Positions 34,993-44,611 of a stretch of DNA of 64,000 bases are shown in pieces. How positions within the stretch are numbered: the first letter of the stretch is position 1; every line of letters begins with the position of its first letter. The position numbers and the translations under genes were made by a program. The notes below the pieces were generated by a model. The model did not search any database and was not told where the DNA came from. It saw nothing but the letters and a program-made list of their open reading frames with translations. The DNA is from Sva-07 sp031398325 (lineage in GTDB: Bacteria > Actinomycetota > Acidimicrobiia > Acidimicrobiales > Ilumatobacteraceae), in the NCBI GenBank assembly GCA_031398325.1, contig JANNNB010000072.1, forward strand, positions 1 to 64,000, given 5' to 3'.

Positions 34993-35574
34993 ATGTCACT
35001 CTGGAAAAGGACCATGGACTACCTGGGTCTCGGTCCCGACGACGCCTACGACGATTACGACGGCTACGACGAACCCGAGGCCCCACGTCAGCAGCGCGCG
35101 CCCAAAGACACCGAGCAGCGTTCGCAGCGAGGGTGGGAGCCCGAGCCGGAACCGACGGTGCGAACCGTCTCGGCGCGGCCGAGTTTTCCGTCCAAGGACT
35201 TCGACGCGTCGCCGTCACGGCGGCAGGCGTCATCGAACTCGGGTCGTCACGACGACTCGGGCGTGCAGATCCGACCAAGCCAGTCGTCGCAGCCCGCGCT
35301 GCGCAGTGTTCAGGGAGGTTCCATGGAACCGTCAACCGTCCGGCCGCGCCGCTTCGATCAGGCGCAGGAGGTTGCCGACAAGTTCAAGGAGGGCCAACCG
35401 GTCATCATGAACCTGGAGGGCACCGAGCGCGAGGTGGCTCGACGACTCATCGATTTCGCGAGCGGCATCTGTTACGCCCTCGATGGCTCCATGGAGAAGG
35501 TGGCGACCGGGGTCTACCTCCTGAAACCACCCGTCGCAGCTCGCCAACAGCGCTTCGACGATGGCGACGAATAG
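34993..35574 (+). CDS. sepF: Cell division protein SepF
   Basis: 193 residues. The N-terminal amphipathic membrane-targeting helix (MSLWKRTMDYLGLG) is followed by a polar, Asp/Tyr- and Gln/Ser-rich linker (about 15-110) and the SepF core (RRFDQAQEVADKFKEGQPV, LEGTEREVARRLIDFASG, CYALDGSMEKVATGVYLL). SepF anchors FtsZ to the membrane, replacing FtsA, which is absent from this cluster. A strong Shine-Dalgarno (AGGAGG, 34982-34987) stands 5 nt before the ATG. A possible -10 (TATCCT, 34967-34972) lies just upstream. Confidence 0.95.
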   Translation: MSLWKRTMDYLGLGPDDAYDDYDGYDEPEAPRQQRAPKDTEQRSQRGWEPEPEPTVRTVSARPSFPSKDFDASPSRRQASSNSGRHDDSGVQIRPSQSSQPALRSVQGGSMEPSTVRPRRFDQAQEVADKFKEGQPVIMNLEGTEREVARRLIDFASGICYALDGSMEKVATGVYLLKPPVAARQQRFDDGDE

Positions 35575-35619
35575 CGCGACGAACGCGTCCCGGACACCGC
35601 CGATGATGGAGGCACACGC

Positions 35620-36630
35620 ATGGAAATGAGCCCGCAACGCGTCAGGAGCGCCGAGTTCAAGACGGTCCGCAAGGGGGCCGATCTCGATGAGCTGCGCAGC
35701 TTCCTGAACGACGTCGCCGACGAACTCGAACGAGCACAGAACCAGTCGACCGCCATGGAGGCTCGCGCTCGGGCGGCGGTCGCCCGACTCCAGGAGGTGT
35801 CCGACAGCCAGTCGGCTGTCACCGAGGCTGCGTCTCGCTCCGAAGAGCCCGTCACCGTCCCCGCCGACCAGTCCGACACGATCAGTCGCACGCTCGTACT
35901 GGCCCAACGCACGGCGGATTCGCTGATCGCCGAGGCGCGCGCCGAAGCCAACAAGGTGGTCTCGACCGCCAACGAGGAGGCGGCTGCCACTCGTGATTCG
36001 ACGCGCGAGATGGCCGCATCCATGCTCGACGAGGCGCGCGAGGAGGCGAGGCGCGCGGGTGAGAGCGAGCGTTTGCTCGCAGCGAGCGAAGTCGATTCGC
36101 TCAAGGCGCGACGCGACTTCCTCGAATCCGACGTGGAGCACCTCGAACAGTTCCTGGTGGCCCAGCGGGCCCGGGTTCGCGACGCAGCGACCGAGCTCAT
36201 CGAGATCACCGATCGGGTTCCGGCCGGCCTCGGCGAGGTCCGCCGGCCACTGCTGTCGGCCTCCGACGACGAATCGGGCTCCGACGCGCCGGGAATGCCT
36301 GCCCCCGCCGCGGCAGCCCCGTCCGACGTCTCCACCCACGGCGAGCGAGACACCGTCGCGGACGATCTCGATCCCACGCAAGCGATCGAGATCGTCACCG
36401 TGTCCGACGACGACGAGCCGACGATCCCCGACGCGGGTTTCGGCCAGGTGGCGCCGGAGGTGCCGGACGCCGATTCGGGCCCGATGTTCTCCCTCGACGA
36501 TGGAACCGACGATCCGACGCCCGTCGGCGCGGGATTCGACAGGCTCGACGACCCGCCGGTCGTGGGCGCTGGAGACTCCGACGACGACTTTCGATTCACG
36601 TTCGACGACACCGACGGCCGCGAACGCTGA
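35620..36630 (+). CDS. DivIVA/Wag31-like polar coiled-coil protein
   Basis: 336 residues. The N-terminus (SPQRVRSAEFKTVRKGADLDELRSFL, partly quoted) matches the DivIVA membrane-binding lead, followed by long coiled coils (about 25-60 and 80-200, rich in Ala, Glu and Arg) and an acidic, disordered tail (about 210-336). DivIVA proteins mark curved membrane at poles and septa and direct tip growth in actinobacteria. GGAGG (35608-35612) precedes the ATG by 7 nt. It follows sepF by 45 bases; the yggT gene often found between them is not here. Confidence 0.88.
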   Translation: MEMSPQRVRSAEFKTVRKGADLDELRSFLNDVADELERAQNQSTAMEARARAAVARLQEVSDSQSAVTEAASRSEEPVTVPADQSDTISRTLVLAQRTADSLIAEARAEANKVVSTANEEAAATRDSTREMAASMLDEAREEARRAGESERLLAASEVDSLKARRDFLESDVEHLEQFLVAQRARVRDAATELIEITDRVPAGLGEVRRPLLSASDDESGSDAPGMPAPAAAAPSDVSTHGERDTVADDLDPTQAIEIVTVSDDDEPTIPDAGFGQVAPEVPDADSGPMFSLDDGTDDPTPVGAGFDRLDDPPVVGAGDSDDDFRFTFDDTDGRER

Positions 36631-36702
36631 GCCACCATGACGGTCACCGGGGGCCCACCAAACCCCATCGGCGGCCGCGAACCTGCTCGGTAGCATCGAG
36701 GC

Positions 36703-39700
36703 GTGCCGTATCCAGCCGTCGACCCGAAGCCGAACTTTCCTGCGCTCGAACAGGATGTGCTCGCCATCTGGGCGAAGGACTCGACGTTCGAGCGCTCGAT
36801 CGAGCTTCGCCCGGCCGGAACTGCTGGTGACAACGAGTTCGTCTTCTACGACGGCCCGCCGTTCGCCAACGGCCTTCCGCACTACGGCCATCTGCTGACC
36901 GGATTCGTCAAGGACGCGATCCCGCGATATCAGACCATGCGCGGTCGGCGCGTCGAGCGTCGTTTCGGTTGGGACTGCCACGGTCTGCCCGCTGAGGTCA
37001 AGGCGGAGCAGGAGCTCGGCATCTCGGGCCATCCGGCCATCACGGAGTTCGGCATCGACAAGTTCAACGATGCGTGCCGCACGAGCGTGCTGCAGTACAC
37101 GAACGAGTGGCGTGACTATGTCACCCGTCAGGCGCGCTGGGTCGATTTCGACAACGACTACAAGACCCTCGACCTCACCTACATGGAAAGTGTCATGTGG
37201 GCGTTCAAGACGCTCTGGGACAAGGGTCTGATCTACGAGGGCTTTCGAGTGCTGGCCTACTGCTGGCGATGCGAGACGCCGCTCAGCAACACCGAGACCC
37301 GGATGGACGATGTGTATCACGATCGCCAGGACCCCGCGCTCACGGTCGGTTTCGAGCTCGAGACCGGCGAGCGCATCCTGGCCTGGACGACCACACCGTG
37401 GACGTTGCCGTCGAACCTGGCCCTCGCCGTCGGGCCTGACATCGACTACGCCATCGTCGAACTCGACGGGGTGCGGTACATCCTCGCCGACGCCTTGCTC
37501 GGCTCGTATGCCGCAGAACTCGGCGAGGCCACCAAGGTCGGCGCCGTGAAAGGCGCCGACCTCGTCGGGCGTACCTACACGCCGCTGTTCGACTTCTTCA
37601 CGGACACGGCGACCTTCGGCACCGAGGCAGCGTTCCGCGTGCTCGGCGCCGACTTCGTGTCGACCGAGGACGGGACCGGCGTGGTGCACATGGCCCCCGG
37701 GTTCGGTGAGGACGACCAGATCGTGTCCAACGCCGCCGGCATTCCGACGATCTGCCCGATGGACGAACACGGCCAGTACACGTCCGAAATCGCTCCGTGG
37801 AAGGGGGTTCACGTCTTCGACGCGAACCCGCTCGTCATCCGCGAGCTCAAGGAGCGTGGGGCGGTCCTGCGCCATGCGACCTACGACCACTCCTACCCGC
37901 ATTGCTGGCGCTGTGCGCAGCCGCTCGTGTATCGGGCGATCTCGTCGTGGTTCGTACAGGTCACCGCGTTCCGAGATCGCATGGTCGAGCTCAACGAGCA
38001 GATCACCTGGCAGCCGTCCCACATCAAGGAAGGCAGCTTCGGCAAGTGGATCGCGAACGCCCGTGACTGGGCGATCAGCCGGAACCGGTTCTGGGGTTCG
38101 CCGATCCCGGTCTGGCAGTCGGACGATCCGGCACATCCGCGTGTCGACGTGTACGGATCGATCGCCGACCTCGAGGCCGACTTCGGGGTCACGATCACCG
38201 ACCTCCACCGCCCCAACGTCGACGAACTCACGCGGCCCAACCCCGACGACCCGAGCGGGAGGTCGACGATGCGTCGCGTGCCGGAGGTACTCGACTGCTG
38301 GTTCGAGTCTGGCTCGATGCCCTTCGCCCAGGTCCACTATCCGTTCGACAATCGCGAGTGGTTCGAACAGCACTTCCCGGGCGACTTCATCGTCGAGTAC
38401 ATCGGCCAGACGCGCGGCTGGTTCTACACACTCCATGTGCTGGCAACGGCGCTGTTCGATCGGCCGGCGTTCTCGTCGTGTGTGAGCCACGGGATCGTGC
38501 TGGGCGACGACGGCCAGAAGATGTCGAAGAGCCTCAACAACTATCCGGACCCGACCGCCATGTTCGACGCCCACGGCGCCGACGCGATGCGCTGGTCGTT
38601 GCTGTCGTCGTCGATCCTGCGCGGCAACGATGCCACGGTCACGGAGACGGGTATCCGCGACACCGTGCGGCAGGTGCTGTTGCCGCTGTGGAACTCGTGG
38701 TACTTCCTTGCGTTGTACGCGAACGCGGCCGACCACCGCGGTGTCGTGCGCACCGATTCGCCGAACGTGCTCGACCGATACATCATGTCCAAGACACGCG
38801 ACCTCGTCGGCGACCTGACCGTGTCGCTCGACGCCTATGACCTGTTCGCCGCCTGCCAGCAGGTCCGGACATACCTCGACGCGCTGACCAATTGGTACGT
38901 GCGCCGGAGCCGCAGCCGCTTCTGGCAGGGCGACCACGATGCGATCGACACGATGCACACGGTGATGTCGGTCGTCACGCGACTGGTCGCACCGTTGCTG
39001 CCGCTTGTGTCGGAGGCGATCTACCAGGGAATGAACGGCGGGACCGAGGACGGCCCGGACGGCCATGCTGTGATCGACGGGATCGACGGGATCGACAGCG
39101 TGCACCTGACCGACTGGCCGAGGGTCGACGAGCTTCCGGCGTTCGACGACCTCGTGGAGACGATGGACCTCGTGCGCGACGTGTGCTCGGCGACGTTGTC
39201 GGTCCGCAAGTCACACGGTCGGCGGGTGCGACTCCCGCTCCAGACGGTGACCGTCGCCGCGCCCGATGCGGAGCGGCTCCGTGAGTTCGTCGACTTGATC
39301 GCCGACGAGGTCAACGTCCGTCGGGTCGAACTCACCACCGACATGGCACAGGTCGCCTCCGAGGAACTCCATCTCGTGCCGGCGAAGTTGGGGCCCCGTC
39401 TCGGCAAGGACGTGCAGGACGTCATCCGCGCACACAAGCGCGGGGATTGGACCGTCGTCGACGGTGTCGTGACGGTCGGCGGTCGCGAGCTCATGGCGGG
39501 CGAGTATCGACTCGACCTCGTCGCTGCGGGGGATCAGGCCAGTTCGGGCCTCACGAACCGGACCGGGGTCATCGCCCTCGACATCGAGGTGAGCCCTGAA
39601 CTCGAGCGTGAGGGCCTGGCCCGCGACCTGATCCGCTCGATCCAGCAGGCTCGACGCGAGGCCGATCTCGACGTCTCGGATCGAATCGATCTGTCGATCA

Positions 39701-39903
39701 CCGCGGCCGCGCCATGGCTCGAAGCGGTCGAGGCTCACCGACAGATGATCATGGACGAAACGCTGTCGGTCCGGCTGGAGGCGATCGAGGCCTCGGCAGT
39801 CACGGGTTCCGGCCCCGATGCCCGTGCGGATACCGCAGCGGATGCCGGCCACGATGCCGTCGGCGAACCGTTGATCGTCGTCACCCGCACAACTCCCCGG
39901 TAG
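36703..39903 (+). CDS. ileS: Isoleucyl-tRNA synthetase (type 2, long form)
   Basis: Charges tRNA-Ile; 1066 residues, the size of the long IleRS2 type (about 1040-1050) rather than the shorter IleRS1 (about 930). GLPHYGHLLTG has the HIGH-equivalent HYGH; GWDCHGLPAEVKAE, the editing domain (WTTTPWTLPSNLALAVG), SRNRFWGSPIPVW and KMSKSLNN follow in order. IleRS2 enzymes are generally mupirocin-tolerant, so tolerance is expected but not shown. GTG start with TAGCAT (36691-36696) 6 nt upstream; no T-box fits in the 72-bp gap. An in-frame 9-bp repeat (39073-39097) encodes IDGIDGIDS. Confidence 0.95.
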   Translation: MPYPAVDPKPNFPALEQDVLAIWAKDSTFERSIELRPAGTAGDNEFVFYDGPPFANGLPHYGHLLTGFVKDAIPRYQTMRGRRVERRFGWDCHGLPAEVKAEQELGISGHPAITEFGIDKFNDACRTSVLQYTNEWRDYVTRQARWVDFDNDYKTLDLTYMESVMWAFKTLWDKGLIYEGFRVLAYCWRCETPLSNTETRMDDVYHDRQDPALTVGFELETGERILAWTTTPWTLPSNLALAVGPDIDYAIVELDGVRYILADALLGSYAAELGEATKVGAVKGADLVGRTYTPLFDFFTDTATFGTEAAFRVLGADFVSTEDGTGVVHMAPGFGEDDQIVSNAAGIPTICPMDEHGQYTSEIAPWKGVHVFDANPLVIRELKERGAVLRHATYDHSYPHCWRCAQPLVYRAISSWFVQVTAFRDRMVELNEQITWQPSHIKEGSFGKWIANARDWAISRNRFWGSPIPVWQSDDPAHPRVDVYGSIADLEADFGVTITDLHRPNVDELTRPNPDDPSGRSTMRRVPEVLDCWFESGSMPFAQVHYPFDNREWFEQHFPGDFIVEYIGQTRGWFYTLHVLATALFDRPAFSSCVSHGIVLGDDGQKMSKSLNNYPDPTAMFDAHGADAMRWSLLSSSILRGNDATVTETGIRDTVRQVLLPLWNSWYFLALYANAADHRGVVRTDSPNVLDRYIMSKTRDLVGDLTVSLDAYDLFAACQQVRTYLDALTNWYVRRSRSRFWQGDHDAIDTMHTVMSVVTRLVAPLLPLVSEAIYQGMNGGTEDGPDGHAVIDGIDGIDSVHLTDWPRVDELPAFDDLVETMDLVRDVCSATLSVRKSHGRRVRLPLQTVTVAAPDAERLREFVDLIADEVNVRRVELTTDMAQVASEELHLVPAKLGPRLGKDVQDVIRAHKRGDWTVVDGVVTVGGRELMAGEYRLDLVAAGDQASSGLTNRTGVIALDIEVSPELEREGLARDLIRSIQQARREADLDVSDRIDLSITAAAPWLEAVEAHRQMIMDETLSVRLEAIEASAVTGSGPDARADTAADAGHDAVGEPLIVVTRTTPR

Positions 39904-39939
39904 GGTCCTCCGCTCACCACGCCGGGAGGAAGCGCGAAA

Positions 39940-40737
39940 ATGGTCGCACCGAAGAAGCCCAACCCTGCAACGAAGCAGACCGCACCGAAGTCGTCGACGG
40001 CAAAGGCGGCGGCCACGAAGGCGCCCGCCAAGAAGTCCGCAGCGACCAAGTCGACGGCGAAACCTGCTGCGTCCAAATCCTCTGCGCCGTCGAGTGCAGC
40101 GGCCACCAGCAAGGCGTCGACCGCCAAGAAGGCCGCCCCCAGGACGGCCGATGCCACGACCACGGCGAAGAAGACCACGTCCAAATCTGCGGTGGCCAAG
40201 AACACGGCGTCGAAGCCGGCCGAGGTGAAGCCGCCTGCGGCACGCCGGGCGCCCAAGCCGCCGTCGCCCGACACGCCGGCCCTGCTCTCGAACTACCGGC
40301 CGGACCGCCACGAGATCCCCGAACCCCGTGGCCACTCGAAGGACGGCATCGCCTACACCAAGGACTTCGATGTGAAGTTCCTGAAGGCGCAGCGCGACGA
40401 GTTGATCGCCCGCCGCCGGTCCGAGCTCGCTCGGGCGACGCGACTCGAGGACGAAGCGACGAGCTTGATCGAAGACGGCGAAATGGGCGACGTCCAGTTC
40501 GACGACGAGGGTGGTGAGGGCGACACGATGGTGGTGCAGCGCGACCTCGACCGTGTGCTGTCGACGCAAGCCCGACAGACGATCGAAGACATCGACGCCG
40601 CTCTCGAGCGGATCAAGATCGGAACCTACGGTTACTCCGAGGTGTCCGGTCTGCCGATCCCCCGGGAGCGCCTCGAGGCCCTTCCCGAGACCACCGTGCT
40701 CGCTGCCGAGAAGGTCAGCGGCATCGGCCTGCGCTGA
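39940..40737 (+). CDS. DksA/TraR-like protein without zinc cysteines, with a Lys/Ala-rich tail
   Basis: 265 residues. About 1-110 is a low-complexity tail dominated by Lys, Ala, Ser, Thr and Pro, resembling histone H1-like tails. About 125-265 is the DksA/TraR layout: a helical region (FLKAQRDELIARRRSELARA), an acidic turn (GEMGDVQFDDEGGEGD), a second helix (IDAALERIKIGTYG) and the zinc-finger region. In that region the first CxxC is replaced by SEVS (S233, S236) and the second CxxC is absent, so no zinc can be held; PIPRERLEALPETT is otherwise conserved. It probably binds nucleic acid or RNA polymerase. SD GGGAGGA (39924-39930). It lies between ileS and lspA. Confidence 0.82.
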   Translation: MVAPKKPNPATKQTAPKSSTAKAAATKAPAKKSAATKSTAKPAASKSSAPSSAAATSKASTAKKAAPRTADATTTAKKTTSKSAVAKNTASKPAEVKPPAARRAPKPPSPDTPALLSNYRPDRHEIPEPRGHSKDGIAYTKDFDVKFLKAQRDELIARRRSELARATRLEDEATSLIEDGEMGDVQFDDEGGEGDTMVVQRDLDRVLSTQARQTIEDIDAALERIKIGTYGYSEVSGLPIPRERLEALPETTVLAAEKVSGIGLR

Positions 40738-40761
40738 GCCGCGGACATCGGTGAGCCGATC

Positions 40762-41313
40762 ATGACTGTCGCCCGTCCGTGGCGGGCCCCGGTCCTGATC
40801 GCGCTCGTCGTCGTGCTGCTGGATCAGCTCACGAAGCACTGGGCGATCAATCGCCTGTCCGACGATCGGGTCATCGAGGTCGTGTGGACATTGCAGTTCA
40901 ACCTCGCGTTCAACAGCGGCATGGCGTTCAGCCGAGGACAGGGTTTCGGCCCCTACATCGCGGTGATCGCGACCCTGGTGATCGTGTGGCTGCTGGTGTC
41001 GCTGCGCAGTGGCGGAACCAAGCTCGGCGCCCTGGGGATGGGGCTGCTGATCGGCGGGGCGGCGGGGAACCTCGTCGACCGGTTGTTCCGTGGAGACGCC
41101 TGGCTTCGCGGCTCGGTGGTCGATTTCATCGACTTCCAGTGGTTCCCGATCTTCAACATCGCCGACATCGCCGTGAACGTCGGCGCCGGACTACTGATCC
41201 TGAACAGCATCCTCGTGAGCCGGTCGGAGGTCGTTGTCGACCCTGACCGCCGCGATGGGTTCGCTCAGGACGTCGCCGAAGACATCGCTGGTGAAACCGA
41301 GGGGTCTCGATGA
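40762..41313 (+). CDS. lspA: Lipoprotein signal peptidase (SPase II)
   Basis: Membrane aspartic protease that cleaves the signal peptide of lipidated prolipoproteins; 183 residues with four membrane helices. The catalytic pair is D106 (GGAAGNLVDRLFRG) and D135 (FPIFNIADIAVNVG), with DQLTKHW and NLAFNSGMAF in the first half. The GerMN lipoprotein at 4310-4933 is a plausible substrate. The stop overlaps the rluD start (ATGA), a pairing common across bacteria. Confidence 0.94.
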   Translation: MTVARPWRAPVLIALVVVLLDQLTKHWAINRLSDDRVIEVVWTLQFNLAFNSGMAFSRGQGFGPYIAVIATLVIVWLLVSLRSGGTKLGALGMGLLIGGAAGNLVDRLFRGDAWLRGSVVDFIDFQWFPIFNIADIAVNVGAGLLILNSILVSRSEVVVDPDRRDGFAQDVAEDIAGETEGSR

Positions 41314-42227
41314 TCGAAGAAGTAGTTCCCGCCGCGCTCGACGGCGAACGACTCGACCGGATCGTGGCGTTGATCGCCGACGTGAGCCGGTCGGACGCGA
41401 CCACGATGATCGCCGCGGGCGGTGCGCGCGTCGACGGAGTCGTGGCGAAGTCGGGCAAGGTCAGGCTCGTCGAGGGTCAACAGGTGGCAGTCGACCCCGA
41501 TGCCCTCCCGACGATCCCGCCGCCGGCACCTGACGCGTCGGTCGAGTTCGGGGTCGTGCACGTGGACGACTCGGTGATCGTCGTCGACAAGCCCGCTGGT
41601 CTCGTCGTCCACCCGGGCGCCGGGAACCCTGACGGCACACTGGTGAACGGCCTACTCGCCCGCTTTCCCGAGATCGCCGGCGTCGGCGAGATGATCCGAC
41701 CAGGGATCGTGCACCGTCTCGACGCGGGGAGCTCCGGTCTGCTGGTCGTGGCGAGGACGCAGGACGCAGCCGACATGCTGATCGAACAGTTCGCCGATCA
41801 CAGCGCGACGCGACGCTACGAGGCGCTCGTGTGGGGCGTGCCCGACGCGCCCCACGGCATCATCGACGGCCCGATCGGCCGAGATCGCGGCGACCCGCTC
41901 AAGATGGCGGTGGTGGCCAATGGCCGGTATGCCCGCACCGACTACCGCGTCATCGGCTCGTACTCGGCGCCTGCGATCGTGTCTCGACTGGAGTGCCGCC
42001 TCGAAACCGGGCGCACGCACCAGATCCGGGTGCATCTGGCCTCGATCAAGCATCCGTTGGTCGGCGATCCCACGTACAGCCAGCGCCGGCCGATGCTCGG
42101 CCTCACGAGACCGTTCCTGCATGCTGCCGAGTTGGCGTTCGAGCATCCGACGAGTGGGGAGCGCGTGACGTACCACAGCCCGCTCGCGGCAGATCTCCAA
42201 GCCTGGCTCGACGCCGCCACGCCCTGA
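41310..42227 (+). CDS. rluD: RluD-type 23S rRNA pseudouridine synthase
   Basis: 305 residues. An N-terminal S4-like RNA-binding domain (LDRIVALIADVSRSDATTMI), then the RluA-family core: VVDKPAGLVVHPG, PGIVHRLDAGSSGLLVVART with catalytic D138, and ETGRTHQIRVHLASIKHPLVGDP (partly quoted). By family and by location after lspA it most resembles RluD, which modifies helix 69 of 23S rRNA; the exact site is not determined. Overlaps lspA by four bases. Confidence 0.92.
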   Translation: MIEEVVPAALDGERLDRIVALIADVSRSDATTMIAAGGARVDGVVAKSGKVRLVEGQQVAVDPDALPTIPPPAPDASVEFGVVHVDDSVIVVDKPAGLVVHPGAGNPDGTLVNGLLARFPEIAGVGEMIRPGIVHRLDAGSSGLLVVARTQDAADMLIEQFADHSATRRYEALVWGVPDAPHGIIDGPIGRDRGDPLKMAVVANGRYARTDYRVIGSYSAPAIVSRLECRLETGRTHQIRVHLASIKHPLVGDPTYSQRRPMLGLTRPFLHAAELAFEHPTSGERVTYHSPLAADLQAWLDAATP

Positions 42228-42245
42228 CCAGCGGCCCACCCGTCG

Positions 42246-44510
42246 TCAGCTCGGCCGGAGGATTTCGACCGGGATCGACTTGAACGTCGGCGTGCCGGCT
42301 TCGCCCACGCTGTGCAACGGCACGAGCACGTTCGTCTCCGGGTAGTAGGCGGCGCAGGTACCTGCCGGTGTCGGATAGGCCACCAGCCGGAACCCGTGGG
42401 CGATCCGGTGCGCTCCTTCGCCGTCGGTCGAGCGGAGATCGACGACGTCACCGTCGCGGTGTCCGAGCATCGTGAGATCGTCGGCGTTCACGAACACGAC
42501 GCGACGGCCCCCACTGATTCCGCGGTACCGGTCGTCGAGGCCGTAGATCGTGGTGTTGTACTGATCGTGGCTGCGCAGCGTCTGGAGGAGCAACTTCCCG
42601 GGGGGTGCGACCGCACAGCTGAACGGGTTGACCGTGAAGTGTGCTCGCCGATCGACGGTGGCGAAGGTGCGATCGTCGCGCGGCCCGTGGGGGAGCGTGA
42701 AGCCACCCGCGTCGGCGATCTTGTCGTTGAAGTCCTCGAACCCGGGGACGACCCTGCTGATCGATTCGCGGATCGACGAGTGGTCGGAGGCGAAACCGGA
42801 CCAGTCGGCCTCGGGCAGGTCGAGGGCTTGTGCGAGGCGACACACGATCTCGACCTCACTGAGCAGGTCGGCGGATGCCGGATCGAGAGTTCCGCGTGAC
42901 GCATGAACGACACCCATGGAATCCTCGACCGTGACGACCTGCTCGACCCCGGCGACCTCATGGCGCTCGGTACGGCCCTTGGTCGGCAGGATCAGTGCCT
43001 GGTCGCCGGTCACGAGATGTGAGGCGTTGAGTTTGGTGGAGACCTGGACGGTCAGTGCACAGCGCTCGAGCGCGCCGTGGGTGACGTCGGTGTCGGGGGT
43101 CGCCGATGCGAAGTTGCCACCCATGCCCATGAAGAACGTGACCCGGCCGTCGAGCATCGCCTGGATCGTCTCGACCGTGTCGAGCCCGTGGTCTCGAGGT
43201 GGATCGAAGGAGAACTGCGTCCCGAGCGCGTCGAGGAACGAGTCCGTGGGCTTCTCGACGATGCCCATCGTCCGGTCACCCTGGACGTTGGAGTGCCCGC
43301 GCACCGGGCACACACCTGCGCCGGGTCGACCGATGTTGCCGCCCAGCAACAAGAAGTTGACGAGCTCGCGAATCGTCGCGACGGAGTTGGCGTGCTGCGT
43401 CAGCCCCATGGCCCAACAGACGATGATCCGGTCCGAACGCCGGACCCTGGCGGCGAAGTCCTCGGCGACGGATCGCTCGAAACCGGTCGCGCCGGCGAAC
43501 GCCTCCCAGTCGATCTGGGACGCGTCAGCAGCGAATTCGTCGAAGCCGGTCGTGTAGCGGCCGATGAAGTCGCGATCGATCGCAGCGTCGTCCGGCTCGC
43601 TCAGCAGCAGGTGGTTGACGGCTCGAAAGAACGCGAGGTCACCGTTGATGCGGATCGGGAGATGGTCGTCGGCCAGCGCTGACCCGTTGAGCAGGAGGCC
43701 GCTGAGACGCTGGGGGTTGCGGAAGCGGATGAGTCCGGCCTCGGGCAACGGGTTGATGGCGACGATCGACGCACCACGCTGTTTGGCGTCCTCCAGCGTC
43801 GTCAGCATGCGCGGATGGTTGGTGCCCGGGTTCTGTCCGACGACCACGATCAGGTCGGCTTCGGCGAAGTCGGTGATGTGGACCGAGCCCTTGCCGATGC
43901 CGATCGTCTCGGTCAGTGCGGCGCCGCTCGCCTCGTGGCACATGTTGGAGCAGTCGGGAAGGTTGTTCGTGCCGAAGCTGCGGGCGAGCAGTTGATAGAG
44001 GAATGCAGCCTCGTTGCTCGTACGTCCGGACGTGTAGAACGCGGCCGAATCCGGTGACGGCAGCGACCTCAGTTGGCCGGCGATCATGGCGAACGCGTCC
44101 GCCCACGAGATCGGCTCGTAGTGTGCCCCACCTGGCCGCTTGACCATCGGCTCGGTCAGCCGGCCCTGCTGCCCCAGCCAGTGTTCGGATCGGCTGCGAA
44201 GTTCGGCGATCGAATGCTCGGCGAAGAAGTCGCGCCGGATCCGCGCCGTCGTCGCCTCCTCGGCAACCGCCTTCACGCCGTTCTCGCAGAATTCTGCGAG
44301 GTGTGGCGTGCCCGGCTCTGGCCACGCACATCCTGGGCAGTCGAATCCGTCCGGTTGGTTGAGATGTCGCAGCGTGGTGAAGGCGCGCCGTGCGCCCATC
44401 GCCGACACGCCACGACGAAGGGACACGGCGACCGCCGGCAGGCCTGCGGCCCAGTCCTTGGGGGCCTCGACGGTGCCCGAGAACGGCTCGTCGATCGGTG
44501 ACTCGATCAT
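42246..44510 (-). CDS. FdhF/YdeP-family molybdopterin oxidoreductase
   Basis: 754 residues, the length of the YdeP branch of the DMSO-reductase/formate dehydrogenase superfamily. Near the N-terminus, CPGC and a later FCENG offer cysteines for an Fe-S cluster; YEPISWADAFAMIAGQL begins the catalytic domain; PDCSNMCHEASG contains the presumed Mo-ligand region; GNIGRPGAGVCPVRGHSNVQ and YNTTIYGLDDRYRG follow the family. The substrate is unknown; YdeP is linked to acid resistance in E. coli. The ATG at 44510 has TACACT (forward AGTGTA, 44517-44522) 6 nt upstream. No fdhD, cofactor or electron-partner gene adjoins. Confidence 0.88.
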   Translation of the reverse strand: MIESPIDEPFSGTVEAPKDWAAGLPAVAVSLRRGVSAMGARRAFTTLRHLNQPDGFDCPGCAWPEPGTPHLAEFCENGVKAVAEEATTARIRRDFFAEHSIAELRSRSEHWLGQQGRLTEPMVKRPGGAHYEPISWADAFAMIAGQLRSLPSPDSAAFYTSGRTSNEAAFLYQLLARSFGTNNLPDCSNMCHEASGAALTETIGIGKGSVHITDFAEADLIVVVGQNPGTNHPRMLTTLEDAKQRGASIVAINPLPEAGLIRFRNPQRLSGLLLNGSALADDHLPIRINGDLAFFRAVNHLLLSEPDDAAIDRDFIGRYTTGFDEFAADASQIDWEAFAGATGFERSVAEDFAARVRRSDRIIVCWAMGLTQHANSVATIRELVNFLLLGGNIGRPGAGVCPVRGHSNVQGDRTMGIVEKPTDSFLDALGTQFSFDPPRDHGLDTVETIQAMLDGRVTFFMGMGGNFASATPDTDVTHGALERCALTVQVSTKLNASHLVTGDQALILPTKGRTERHEVAGVEQVVTVEDSMGVVHASRGTLDPASADLLSEVEIVCRLAQALDLPEADWSGFASDHSSIRESISRVVPGFEDFNDKIADAGGFTLPHGPRDDRTFATVDRRAHFTVNPFSCAVAPPGKLLLQTLRSHDQYNTTIYGLDDRYRGISGGRRVVFVNADDLTMLGHRDGDVVDLRSTDGEGAHRIAHGFRLVAYPTPAGTCAAYYPETNVLVPLHSVGEAGTPTFKSIPVEILRPS

Positions 44511-44611
44511 GGGTCGAGTGTACGAGCGCCGTCCCGACCGGAACGGAGCGCCCGGGAACGAGCGGTGACGCCGGCTCTCGCCGGCAGCCGCCGATCGGCC
44601 AGACTGTGTCG

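Noticed and set aside
36631..36702. T-box riboswitch upstream of ileS
   Set aside because: Only 72 bp are available, no T-box consensus or specifier stem is visible, and a leaderless-type -10 sits next to the start.
35332..39105. A 1257-codon open frame on the minus strand opposite sepF, divIVA and ileS
   Set aside because: Complement of well-supported genes on the other strand; the translation is rich in Arg, His, Asp and Val with no domain, as expected for a GC-rich antisense shadow.
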